A stretch of 13,524 bases of DNA. It comes from Methanosarcinales archaeon (GTDB taxonomy: Archaea > Halobacteriota > Syntropharchaeia > Alkanophagales > Methanospirareceae). The notes under the pieces are model-generated. The model was given only the letters and a program-made list of their open reading frames with translations, did no database searches and was not told where the DNA came from. How positions within the stretch are numbered: the stretch's first letter is position 1; every line of letters begins with the position of its first letter. The stretch covers positions 1 through 13,524 of the forward strand of contig JAODGF010000165.1 of NCBI GenBank assembly GCA_025464645.1. The letters are read 5' to 3'. This document shows, piece by piece, positions 5,653-12,415 of this stretch. The position numbers were made by a program, and so were the translations under genes.

Positions 5653-7854
5653 ATGAAGATGAAAAGGTATATTGTACTGGCAATAATACTGGCATTGCTG
5701 CCCGTATTTGCATTCCTGTCATTTACATGCCCGGGAGATACGCAATTCACCGGTACAGAGGTTTTAACGATAACAGAGCTCAATCCGACAACTTACGGTT
5801 TTAAGTCCCTGAGCGGGGACAAGATAGAAATCGGAAGCCGGAGGCATTCGCCACCACAGCCGTATCTGAACCTGAGTAAATGGGACGGCGAGGTATATTT
5901 AAAGGTGGACGTGCCCTATGTAGAACAGGAAGTGCCGGATTTCTACGATAACCGATTGATGTGGTCAAACGATGCGTATGAGGTGGAGTTCTACCCAAAA
6001 GAGCCGGAGGTAATTGCAGAGGTAATTGCAGGTGAAGAAATCAGGTTCAGGCAAAACGAAGAAGGAGGAGTGGAATTCGACCTCGTGTTGAAGGATAAAC
6101 CCGCTACGAATGTGTTCAGCTTTCCGATAGAGACAGAAGGCTTGAAGTTCTATTACCAGCCGCCGCTGCATCCCGAACATCCCACGTGGGCTGATACGGA
6201 TGGCGATGGGACGCCCGATGTGTTCACTTCGGAGTGGGTGGTGGGTTCTTATGCGGTATATCATGAATCAAAGCAGGGGGATTATACTCAATTAGGTGGC
6301 AAGAATTACAAGACAGGAAAAGCATTCCATATATACAGACCAAAAGTCTATGATGCCAAGAGGAATGAGATTTGGGGTGAGTTGAATATAGATGAACAAA
6401 GAGATATTTTAACAGTTACTGTTGAGCAGGACTGGCTAAATAATGCAGTTTATCCAGTGGTGATTGATCCGACATTTGGATATGATAGCGTGGGAGGAGC
6501 AGAGGCTCATACTGCTAATGAGATTGCCGGTTCCTGGTTTACTTGTCCCGAAAACGGAATAGCCAAGAGTTTGACTATATATGTTCACCCCTATTATGGT
6601 ACAACATATTTCAAGGGTGCCATTTATAAAAAAAGCGATAATTCCTTGGTTGCTCAAACAGAAGAAAAATGCTTCTCCTCTGATTATTCTGCAAGATGGG
6701 AAACATTTAATATAATCGACTCACCATCTCTTAGCAGTAATACAGATTACTATCTGGTTGGATGGGCATCAGACGGGACATATTGCCCTATGCATTTCGA
6801 CTGCACAGAACCCAATACCGGAGCAGGAGATTTTGAGGATTATGGAGATTGGCCGGATCCATGGAGTCCCGGGTGGAACTGGGGTCCAAACTGTAACAGA
6901 ACATTCTCCATCTACTGCACTTATACAACACAGCCATCCTCTGCACCCTCTACCGAAGCATCCCCGACAGGGGACTTCACACTCCAGAACGCTGCACCGG
7001 AGGTAACGGATTTCTCACTGTACGAATCAGACGAAACGAGCACGACCACGCAGATGACACCGCAGACCGAATACGCGGTGAAGATAGACGTAGAGGATGC
7101 GAACACGCTTGAAGACATCGTGCAGATAAAGGTGATTCTGAAGACAAACGCTACTGCGGTGACCGCGAATGATGAAGCTACCGATAAGGCGACGTACCTG
7201 TGGACGCCCTCCGGTGGCTGGCAGGGACCCTCCGGGAGCAGTACGTGGGCTATAAATAGCAACGCATGCGAACAGCCTTCTGACTTTACCTCCACTTCGG
7301 GCACATGGTGGCTCCATTTCACGCCTGGCAAAGTAGCGAGAGAGTCAGACGCATGGGACATCTATGCGAAGGTTACGGACAAGCAATCTGCATCTGATGA
7401 CATGATAGAATGGGGTTACGAGATGCTCTGGTATGGCGAGCTAATCGCGGTGGACACTTCGTATGAGTTTGGTACTGTTCAGCTCAACGCGGAAAATGTG
7501 ACGATTACCGATTCTGATGGTGCTATTAACGTTACAACGATAGCGAACGGGAACTACAAACTCGCGAGCAAATCAGCAAACTGGATAAATAGCGGCTACG
7601 AAGCAACGCTCGATTGGGATGCCATACTGACTACTGGCGAATTCGCATTGAAAGTAGATGGCTCGTGCTCCTTAGATACCTTCAATTACGTGCGTGATAC
7701 GTACACCACGATAACTGATTTCGACAGTGTGCCAGGTCCAACCGCGGAAGATGGCGATAACAGAGGGATATACCAGTGGCTGTGTGTTGCATCCGAGGGT
7801 CTGCTTCCGGGCACATATAACGGTACGTACTACGTGCAGGTAGCGAATGGGTAA
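5653..7854 (+). CDS. Chimeric secreted surface protein: virion-like beta module + jelly-roll-like module + shared two-domain module
   Basis: A 733-residue exported protein starting with a signal peptide (MKMKRYIVLAIILALLPVFA). Residues about 30-276 form a module ending in TGKAFHIYRPKVYDAKRNEI and NNAVYPVVIDPTFGY; from memory this pattern recurs in uncharacterised phage- and MAG-encoded proteins. It includes ADTDGDGTPD (180-189), a calcium-binding-type loop. Residues about 277-425 look like a jelly-roll/choice-of-anchor-R type domain (AGSWFTCPENGIAKSLTIYV; NTDYYLVGWASDG) with several cysteines. A Ser/Thr/Pro linker (426-440) leads to residues 441-733, which repeat the complete mature part of the neighbouring secreted paralogues (DFTLQNAAPEVTDF ... 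LLPGTYNGTYYVQVANG). There is no membrane anchor. The start is ATG 5653 after GGAGATGA; ATG 5659 is an alternative. The fusion suggests that the shared module is the part that docks onto a common partner. I cannot assign the biochemical role. Confidence 0.82.
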   Translation: MKMKRYIVLAIILALLPVFAFLSFTCPGDTQFTGTEVLTITELNPTTYGFKSLSGDKIEIGSRRHSPPQPYLNLSKWDGEVYLKVDVPYVEQEVPDFYDNRLMWSNDAYEVEFYPKEPEVIAEVIAGEEIRFRQNEEGGVEFDLVLKDKPATNVFSFPIETEGLKFYYQPPLHPEHPTWADTDGDGTPDVFTSEWVVGSYAVYHESKQGDYTQLGGKNYKTGKAFHIYRPKVYDAKRNEIWGELNIDEQRDILTVTVEQDWLNNAVYPVVIDPTFGYDSVGGAEAHTANEIAGSWFTCPENGIAKSLTIYVHPYYGTTYFKGAIYKKSDNSLVAQTEEKCFSSDYSARWETFNIIDSPSLSSNTDYYLVGWASDGTYCPMHFDCTEPNTGAGDFEDYGDWPDPWSPGWNWGPNCNRTFSIYCTYTTQPSSAPSTEASPTGDFTLQNAAPEVTDFSLYESDETSTTTQMTPQTEYAVKIDVEDANTLEDIVQIKVILKTNATAVTANDEATDKATYLWTPSGGWQGPSGSSTWAINSNACEQPSDFTSTSGTWWLHFTPGKVARESDAWDIYAKVTDKQSASDDMIEWGYEMLWYGELIAVDTSYEFGTVQLNAENVTITDSDGAINVTTIANGNYKLASKSANWINSGYEATLDWDAILTTGEFALKVDGSCSLDTFNYVRDTYTTITDFDSVPGPTAEDGDNRGIYQWLCVASEGLLPGTYNGTYYVQVANG

Positions 7855-7868
7855 ATTAATCAATCAAA

Positions 7869-7878
7869 AGGAGGTGAT
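7869..7878 (+). promoter_or_regulatory. Ribosome binding site of secreted paralogue 2
   Basis: AAGGAGGTGAT lies about eight bases before the ATG at 7884 and matches the site before paralogue 1 (4546-4554). A spurious ATG at 7879 opens only a two-codon frame, so 7884 is the start. Confidence 0.6.
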
Positions 7879-7883
7879 ATGGA

Positions 7884-8879
7884 ATGAAGATGGATAAAAA
7901 ATTGTGCGCGCTGATGATTGCATTGGTAGTATCAATTGCTACCACGTTACCAGCCACAATGGGTACTGAAACCTCTTCGGAAGGTAGTTTTCATATAGGT
8001 AATGACAAGCCGGATGTGGGAAACATCAGGTTGTATCACTCGGATGAAACTACCTTGTGCGATACCATGGATCCAACGAGTGAATACGCGGTGAAATTTG
8101 ATGTCTCGGATGCTAACACTTTAAACGACATTAAAGAAATCGAGGTTGTGGTGGCAACGTCGTGGCACGCCGATGACAGCGTGAATGAGCATGCAACTTA
8201 CACATGGACTGCTGGGGCGAGTCCGGAATGGAAGAAAGTAGGTCCCGAAGGGACGTGGGGAATTAACGAAAATGCTTGTAAAAAGCCACTATACTTTAAT
8301 GCTACCTCTGGAACGTTTGTACTCCACTTCATCCCCGGCAAGGTAGCCGTGGAAACGATTGACGGCAACACTGACTGGAATCTCTACGTTACAGTTACCG
8401 ATAAAGCAGAAGACTGGGATTGGACTTACAAATTTGGGATAAATATGAGCTGGTATGGTGAAATTAGTGCAGTAGATACCGCATACAGTTTCGGAGGTAT
8501 TAATCTCAGTGACACAGATAAACCAATTGTGAACCCAAGCGACACTAAGATAGATGTCAGTATCATTGCGAATGGTAATTACAAACTCGAGAGCAAATCC
8601 GCGAACTGGCTGAATAACGGCTACACGACAACACTCGATTGGGATGGCACACTTTCCCCTGGCGAATTCGCATTGAAAGTAGATGGCTCGTGCTCCTTAG
8701 ATACCTTCAATTACGTGCGGGATACGTACACTACGATAACAGATTTTGAGAATGTGCCAGGTCCTACTGCGGAAGGTGGCGAGAACAGTGGGATATACCA
8801 GTGGCTGTGTGTTGCATCAGAGGGATTGCTTCCGGGTACATATAGCGGTACGTACTACGTGCAGATGGCAAATGGATAG
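7884..8879 (+). CDS. Secreted two-domain beta-rich surface protein, paralogue 2
   Basis: A 331-residue homologue of the protein at 4557 with the same layout. The signal peptide (MKMDKKLCALMIALVVSIATTLPATMG) is followed by TETSSEGSFHIGNDKPDV and the Ig-like region (SEYAVKFDVSDANTLNDIKEIEVVV; SGTFVLHFIPGKVAVE). The C-terminal beta domain has YSFGGINLSDTDKP, NGNYKLESKSANW, FALKVDGSCSLDTFNYV and IYQWLCVASEGLLPGTYSG. There is no anchor. It differs from paralogue 1 by a pair of cysteines in the mature part (C188-type positions vary between copies) and by a NACKKP segment shared in form with the 733-residue protein (NACEQP). A 61-base stretch is identical to the 733-residue protein's gene (see findings), so these two copies are most closely related or have exchanged sequence. 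The gap from the previous stop is 29 bases; co-transcription is likely. Confidence 0.85.
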   Translation: MKMDKKLCALMIALVVSIATTLPATMGTETSSEGSFHIGNDKPDVGNIRLYHSDETTLCDTMDPTSEYAVKFDVSDANTLNDIKEIEVVVATSWHADDSVNEHATYTWTAGASPEWKKVGPEGTWGINENACKKPLYFNATSGTFVLHFIPGKVAVETIDGNTDWNLYVTVTDKAEDWDWTYKFGINMSWYGEISAVDTAYSFGGINLSDTDKPIVNPSDTKIDVSIIANGNYKLESKSANWLNNGYTTTLDWDGTLSPGEFALKVDGSCSLDTFNYVRDTYTTITDFENVPGPTAEGGENSGIYQWLCVASEGLLPGTYSGTYYVQMANG

Positions 8880-8929
8880 ACCATAACAATATATATGGAA
8901 GTAAGGGAGATAATAGGAAAGGACAAAAA

Positions 8930-10624
8930 ATGAAAAAAGGTAAAAATGCATGGAAACTCGCATTCCTTACCGTTATCTTTTCCTTTATGCTTGCAATTCC
9001 TTTAAGCAGTGGCGGTGTAGCGATTTCCGGCTCCTTTAGCGCGCATGATTACGTGCTGGCGCAGGGCGAAGAGGTTTCGAGCAGGGACATATACGTGGTC
9101 GCATTTAACAATATGGACACATATGCCTGTCTTGACATGAAATACGAAGCACCAGATTGTATCGAGGTCTCTCTATTACCTCAGAAAAGTCTTCTGGGTC
9201 CTGACGAATACAAAAGGGTTTACATCACATTGAAAGCAAAGGAAGATGCTGTTCCTGATAACTATACGGTAAAAGTAATTGCGATGCTAAAAGGGGTTTA
9301 TTTTTGCTGGGACGATGTACCCGGAGAGGATAATGAGCGATTCAAAAAATTCCTTGAGGTTCATTTTGGTCTTGATTGGGTGAATCATGCAGCGATTAAC
9401 AAATCTGGAGACAACTCGACGATCAATATCTCTACGGCAGAAAAAGCAGCCGAGATAATTCTGGATGCAGAGCAGAAAGAAGCTACCCTGAATATCTGTG
9501 ATGGCAGAACCTATGAGTTAGAAGTGATATCAGAACACGGCAAGCTAAACATATACAAAAAGGTAGAAGGTGAGCTGCCTATAAAAGTAATCACTTCCGC
9601 AGCCCAGGAAGCGGACGTTACGGTGACAGGTGAGTATGCGCAAGTAGACGTAGCCGCCATAGACCCCGTGGGGAACATCGCGTCCACCGCGCTCGTCCGG
9701 CTTTTACGCAGTGGCTATGAGGTAGCGAGTGCAGAAGGCGAATTGAATAAGCGGGTTGTTCCAGGTGACTATACCGCAAAGGCATACCTGCTCGGTGAGG
9801 AGGTAGCAAGCGCAGACTTTGAAGTTCGTGCATACGAGGAGAAGCGGGTTGAACTACTCATAAAAAGTGTCTATTTCGAGGTCTTCGATGCATTACCGGT
9901 GAGGTTCGATCCTGGAAGGATTATTTATGTTTATGTTGTTGCAGTGGTAAAGAATCTCTACAAGGAATTGCCAAATGCCTCTATCATCCTTAACGTGTAC
10001 ACAGGCGCAAGTTCCGAGAACTATACCCTTTATTCGTCCGGTAGCCTGCCTCTTAATCGAACAGAAACCAGATACAATTATATACCTATGATGGGCTGGC
10101 AGAGCGGTAGGTATAAATTCACTGCGACGGTGATCTCAGAAGGTACCCTCTATGCTGTTTCGCCTGCAAGAATAGTAGAAGACCTCACCTTCGGCGCAGA
10201 TTACAAACGTGCTCAGACATTTGTACCTACGGACAACCGGACAGCTACGAGTGTGAGCGTGTATCTAAAGCGAGCCGATGAGTTGGTTCATGGTGATATA
10301 TATGTGAAGATTCACGAAGATGGCGGCATAGAGCCAGGAACTGAGCTCGCATGTTGTACTATCGCGAACAGTAGCGTTAACACGACTTATAGCTGGGTAA
10401 ATGCGAGTTTAAATTGCTCGCTTGCAGGTGGAGCCACTTACTGGTTAGTGCTTGAGAGTCCGGACGCTTCGAGTGGCTATGATTATTATTGGGGCGCAGA
10501 TTATAAGAACAAAAATAAAAGAGATGCAAACAAAGGAGAAGCAGCCTGGTATTACAATGGTAATTCATGGACAACAGATAATTTAGAGGGGTTGATCATG
10601 GCGTTTGGATTGGGAACTTCATAA
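8930..10624 (+). CDS. Secreted multi-domain surface protein with a 90-residue insertion and a jelly-roll-like C-terminus
   Basis: A 564-residue exported protein, paralogous to the next gene. The signal peptide (about 1-28) is followed by GGVAISGSFSAHDYVLAQGEE and an Ig-like domain (to about 120; GPDEYKRVYITLKAKEDAVPDNYTVKV). Residues 122-211 are an insertion absent from the paralogue. Then come a carboxypeptidase-regulatory-like region (ITSAAQEADVTVTGEY; VVPGDYTAKAYLLGEE) and a third beta domain (SVYFEVFDALP; YVYVVAVVKNLY; GWQSGRYKFTATV). Where the paralogue has its membrane anchor, residues about 424-564 form a jelly-roll/choice-of-anchor-R type domain (ADYKRAQTFVPTDNRTATSVSVYL; GGATYWLVLES; GEAAWYYNGNSW). 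Many N-x-S/T sequons suit archaeal surface glycosylation. ATG 8930 follows AGGAAAGGAC. It is probably released or held by partners; the ligand is unknown. Confidence 0.82.
   Translation: MKKGKNAWKLAFLTVIFSFMLAIPLSSGGVAISGSFSAHDYVLAQGEEVSSRDIYVVAFNNMDTYACLDMKYEAPDCIEVSLLPQKSLLGPDEYKRVYITLKAKEDAVPDNYTVKVIAMLKGVYFCWDDVPGEDNERFKKFLEVHFGLDWVNHAAINKSGDNSTINISTAEKAAEIILDAEQKEATLNICDGRTYELEVISEHGKLNIYKKVEGELPIKVITSAAQEADVTVTGEYAQVDVAAIDPVGNIASTALVRLLRSGYEVASAEGELNKRVVPGDYTAKAYLLGEEVASADFEVRAYEEKRVELLIKSVYFEVFDALPVRFDPGRIIYVYVVAVVKNLYKELPNASIILNVYTGASSENYTLYSSGSLPLNRTETRYNYIPMMGWQSGRYKFTATVISEGTLYAVSPARIVEDLTFGADYKRAQTFVPTDNRTATSVSVYLKRADELVHGDIYVKIHEDGGIEPGTELACCTIANSSVNTTYSWVNASLNCSLAGGATYWLVLESPDASSGYDYYWGADYKNKNKRDANKGEAAWYYNGNSWTTDNLEGLIMAFGLGTS
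9293..9562 (+). other. 90-codon in-frame inserted domain within the 564-residue surface protein
   Basis: Aligning the two paralogues shows KVIAMLK|GVYFCWDDVP...GKLNIYKK|VEGELPIK against KVIAIIK|EVRGDLPIK. Exactly 270 bases (residues 122-211) are extra here. The insert has its own character: acidic start DDVPGEDNERFKKFLEVHFG, LDWV, then DGRTYELEVISEHGKLNIY. It looks like a small independent alpha/beta domain. I recall closely similar DDVPGxDN...DWV...DGRT...GKLNIY segments in other archaeal proteins, but I could not search. Confidence 0.7.
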
Positions 10625-10632
10625 GAAATTTC

Positions 10633-11736
10633 ATGAATCGGGAAAAAAAACAGATGAAAAAGAGGAACAGCGCATGGATACTCGCACTTGTATTCCTTTT
10701 CGCGCTAATAGCAGTTCAGACGTGCAGCGGAGGCATAGCCATCTCGGGCTCGTTTTACGCACATGATTACGTGCTGGCGCAGGGCGAAGAGATTTCAAGC
10801 AAGGACGTTTATATTGTCGCATTTAACAAAGAGGACAAACGTGTTCGTGTAGATATGGAATACGAAGCGCCAGAGTTCATTGAGGTCAATCTTTCATCTA
10901 AGGGCTGTTTCTTGAATCCAGACGAATACAAGAGGGTTTACATCTCTCTGAAAGCTCGTGAGGACGCAGTTCCCGGGAATTACACGGTAAAAGTGATTGC
11001 AATAATAAAAGAAGTCAGGGGAGACCTGCCCATAAAAGTCCTTACTTCCGCAGCTCAGGAAGCGAACGTCACTGTCACGGGTGAGTATGCAGAGGTTGAT
11101 GTCGCTGCGATAGACCCCGTGGAGAACATCGCTTCTACCGCTCTTGTCAAGCTATTCCGCAGTGGCTATGAGATAGCAAGTGCAGAGGGCGAATTGAAAA
11201 AGCGTGTGGTTCCCGGGCGATACACTGCGAAGGCATACCTGCTCGGTGAAGAATCGGCATCCGAAGAATTTGAAGTAGCGGCTTATGAGGAGAAAAGAAT
11301 TGAATTGCCCATAAGGAGTGTTTATTTTGAGGTCTTCGATGCGCTACCTGCGAAGGACGAATCCGGAAGAATTGGTTACGTTTATGTGGTTGCAGTGGTA
11401 AAGAATCTCTACAAAGACTTGCCAAATGTCTCCATTTCGCTTGAGGTATCAGGAGCGACTTCCGAGAGCCTTACTATTTACTCATCACCTTTCCTTCCCC
11501 TTGACCGAACCGAAATTAAATACAATTATATACCAAAGGGAGGCTGGAAGAGCGGGAAGTATGAGTTCAGAGAAAAAGTTATTGCCGATGATGCCCTCTA
11601 CGCCGCTTCGCTTGTGAAAACGGTGGAAGTACCATCTCCAGTTACAGAGAACCTCGTGTTCGTGCTGCCTATTGCAGCAGTAATAGCGGTGATAATAATT
11701 CTAATAGTGGTTCTCTATCAGAGAAGGAAGAGATGA
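10633..11736 (+). CDS. Membrane-anchored surface protein with Ig-like domains, paralogue of the 564-residue protein
   Basis: A 367-residue exported protein: N-terminal signal peptide (NSAWILALVFLFALIAVQTCSG), an Ig-like domain (GGIAISGSFYAHDYVLAQGEE to DAVPGNYTVKVIAI, about 33-125), a second beta region (about 133-225, VVPGRYTAKAYLLGEE) and a third (about 226-332, SVYFEVFDALPA; VYVVAVVKNLYKDLP; GWKSGKYEFREKV). A membrane helix (341-362, LVFVLPIAAVIAVIIILIVVLY) and the basic tail QRRKR follow, giving an extracellular protein held in the membrane with its C-terminus in the cytosol. It is the only anchored product of the cluster, so it is the likely attachment point for the secreted partners. 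It starts eight bases after the previous stop. ATG 10654 aligns better with the paralogue's MKKGKNAW than ATG 10633 does, so the first seven residues are doubtful. Confidence 0.83.
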   Translation: MNREKKQMKKRNSAWILALVFLFALIAVQTCSGGIAISGSFYAHDYVLAQGEEISSKDVYIVAFNKEDKRVRVDMEYEAPEFIEVNLSSKGCFLNPDEYKRVYISLKAREDAVPGNYTVKVIAIIKEVRGDLPIKVLTSAAQEANVTVTGEYAEVDVAAIDPVENIASTALVKLFRSGYEIASAEGELKKRVVPGRYTAKAYLLGEESASEEFEVAAYEEKRIELPIRSVYFEVFDALPAKDESGRIGYVYVVAVVKNLYKDLPNVSISLEVSGATSESLTIYSSPFLPLDRTEIKYNYIPKGGWKSGKYEFREKVIADDALYAASLVKTVEVPSPVTENLVFVLPIAAVIAVIIILIVVLYQRRKR

Positions 11737-11742
11737 CAATTC

Positions 11743-11754
11743 TTATTTTATATA
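11743..11754 (+). promoter_or_regulatory. TATA box before the 71-residue protein/purS operon
   Basis: TTATTTTATATA ends 35 bases before the ATG at 11789, predicting transcription starting near 11775. GGGAAGGAAG at 11771-11780 could act as a ribosome binding site if transcription starts slightly earlier. The purS pair probably has its own promoter, apart from the surface cluster. Confidence 0.4.
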
Positions 11755-11788
11755 CAATGCGATTAAAAAAGGGAAGGAAGTATATAAA

Positions 11789-12004
11789 ATGGATGAGAAG
11801 GAGCTGATAAGGGGAGAGGTTAAAGGGTATTTGGAGTTAGCCAAGTTGTATCATCAAACATTCACGCGGCGGATAGCTGAAAAGGATTTTAGGGTTGCAG
11901 TTGATGTTGGCCACGCTAAGATAACACGGGAAGACGCAGAAGAAATCGAGCGTTTAGCGACTACTTTAATCGAGGTTCTGGAGCGGGAGATAGAATTACA
12001 ATGA
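11789..12004 (+). CDS. Small helical protein of unknown function, translationally coupled to purS
   Basis: This 71-residue, charged, soluble protein is probably all-helical: MDEKELIRGEVKGYLELAKLY, then FTRRIAEKDFRVAVDVGHAKI, then TREDAEEIERLATTLIEVL. No signal peptide, membrane segment or Cys/His metal site is visible. I do not recognise a named family. Its stop overlaps the purS start in an ATGA, so the two are made together and it may have a role linked to purine synthesis or to PurS itself. Its good codon structure and the overlap make it a real gene. Confidence 0.75.
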   Translation: MDEKELIRGEVKGYLELAKLYHQTFTRRIAEKDFRVAVDVGHAKITREDAEEIERLATTLIEVLEREIELQ

Positions 12005-12264
12005 CAAAAGAAGTAGATGTAACGATAAAACTGAAGCATGGAGTTGCAGACCCTGAGGGAGAGAATACGAAAAAGGCGTTGAACCTGCTCGGTTTTAGAG
12101 ATGTGCGCAGTGTAAAAACTGCGAAAACATTCAGGATAGGGATAGAGCCAGAAAAAGAAGAAGAGAAGGTGATGCAGGAAGTAGAAGAGATGTGTAGAAA
12201 ACTTCTTGCCAATCCGGTAATACATGATTATGAGATAAAAATGGTGAAAAATCCCAAATCCTAA
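12001..12264 (+). CDS. purS: Phosphoribosylformylglycinamidine synthase subunit PurS
   Basis: PurS is the small subunit that, as a dimer, joins PurL and PurQ in the complex converting FGAR to FGAM in purine biosynthesis. The 87-residue product has the family pattern: VDVTIKLKHGVADPEGENTKKALNLLGF (5-32), VRSVKTAKTFRIGIE and a helix EEKVMQEVEEMCRKLLANPVIHDYEIK. The length is typical. Its ATG overlaps the upstream stop (ATGA). No purL or purQ is in the window. The last residues (NPKS) and the stop are encoded by a repeat arm (12250-12276), suggesting that the original C-terminus was replaced by an insertion, with no effect on the core fold. Confidence 0.93.
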   Translation: MTKEVDVTIKLKHGVADPEGENTKKALNLLGFRDVRSVKTAKTFRIGIEPEKEEEKVMQEVEEMCRKLLANPVIHDYEIKMVKNPKS

Positions 12265-12390
12265 GTACCAAATCAAGTCCGTCTTCACTATTTTCTTTCC
12301 ACCTCCATGTTTTTATAGAGGCGAACTTAATCATACCATCAAATCCCAAAATTTGTTTTTGATTTAGAAATTAGAGTTTAGGATTTATAA
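12250..12390. repeat. Repeat-bounded intergenic stretch with inverted AAATCCTAA / TTAGGATTT ends
   Basis: The left arm (12250-12276, containing CCAAATCCTAA and CAAATCAA) and the right arm (12359-12386, TTGATTT then TTTAGGATTT) are imperfect inverted copies enclosing about 80 bases without a gene. AATCCCAAA also occurs twice directly (from 12250 and from 12342). A related doubled motif (TCCTAAATCCTAAA) sits at 13511-13524. The left arm supplies the purS stop codon and the right arm overlaps the promoter of the next gene. It may be a short non-autonomous element; I see no ORF or target-site duplication I can prove. Confidence 0.4.
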
Positions 12391-12391
12391 G
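12383..12391 (+). promoter_or_regulatory. TATA box giving a leaderless start for the CDP-alcohol phosphatidyltransferase
   Basis: ATTTATAAG centres about 29 bases before the ATG at 12416, the spacing expected when transcription begins at the start codon itself. This favours 12416 over the in-frame GTG at 12395, which would lie upstream of the predicted transcript. Confidence 0.55.
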
Positions 12392-12415
12392 CACGTGATA
12401 TTCAGTAATTACAAG

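Noticed and set aside
5653..5742. Archaeal lipobox around FTCPGD in the 733-residue protein
   Set aside because: SFTC does not fit the usual L-(A/S)-(G/A)-C pattern; a normal signal peptide is the safer reading.
6921..7361. Minus-strand open frame of 146 codons
   Set aside because: It is a shadow of the repeated surface module on the plus strand, with no start signal and no recognisable domain.
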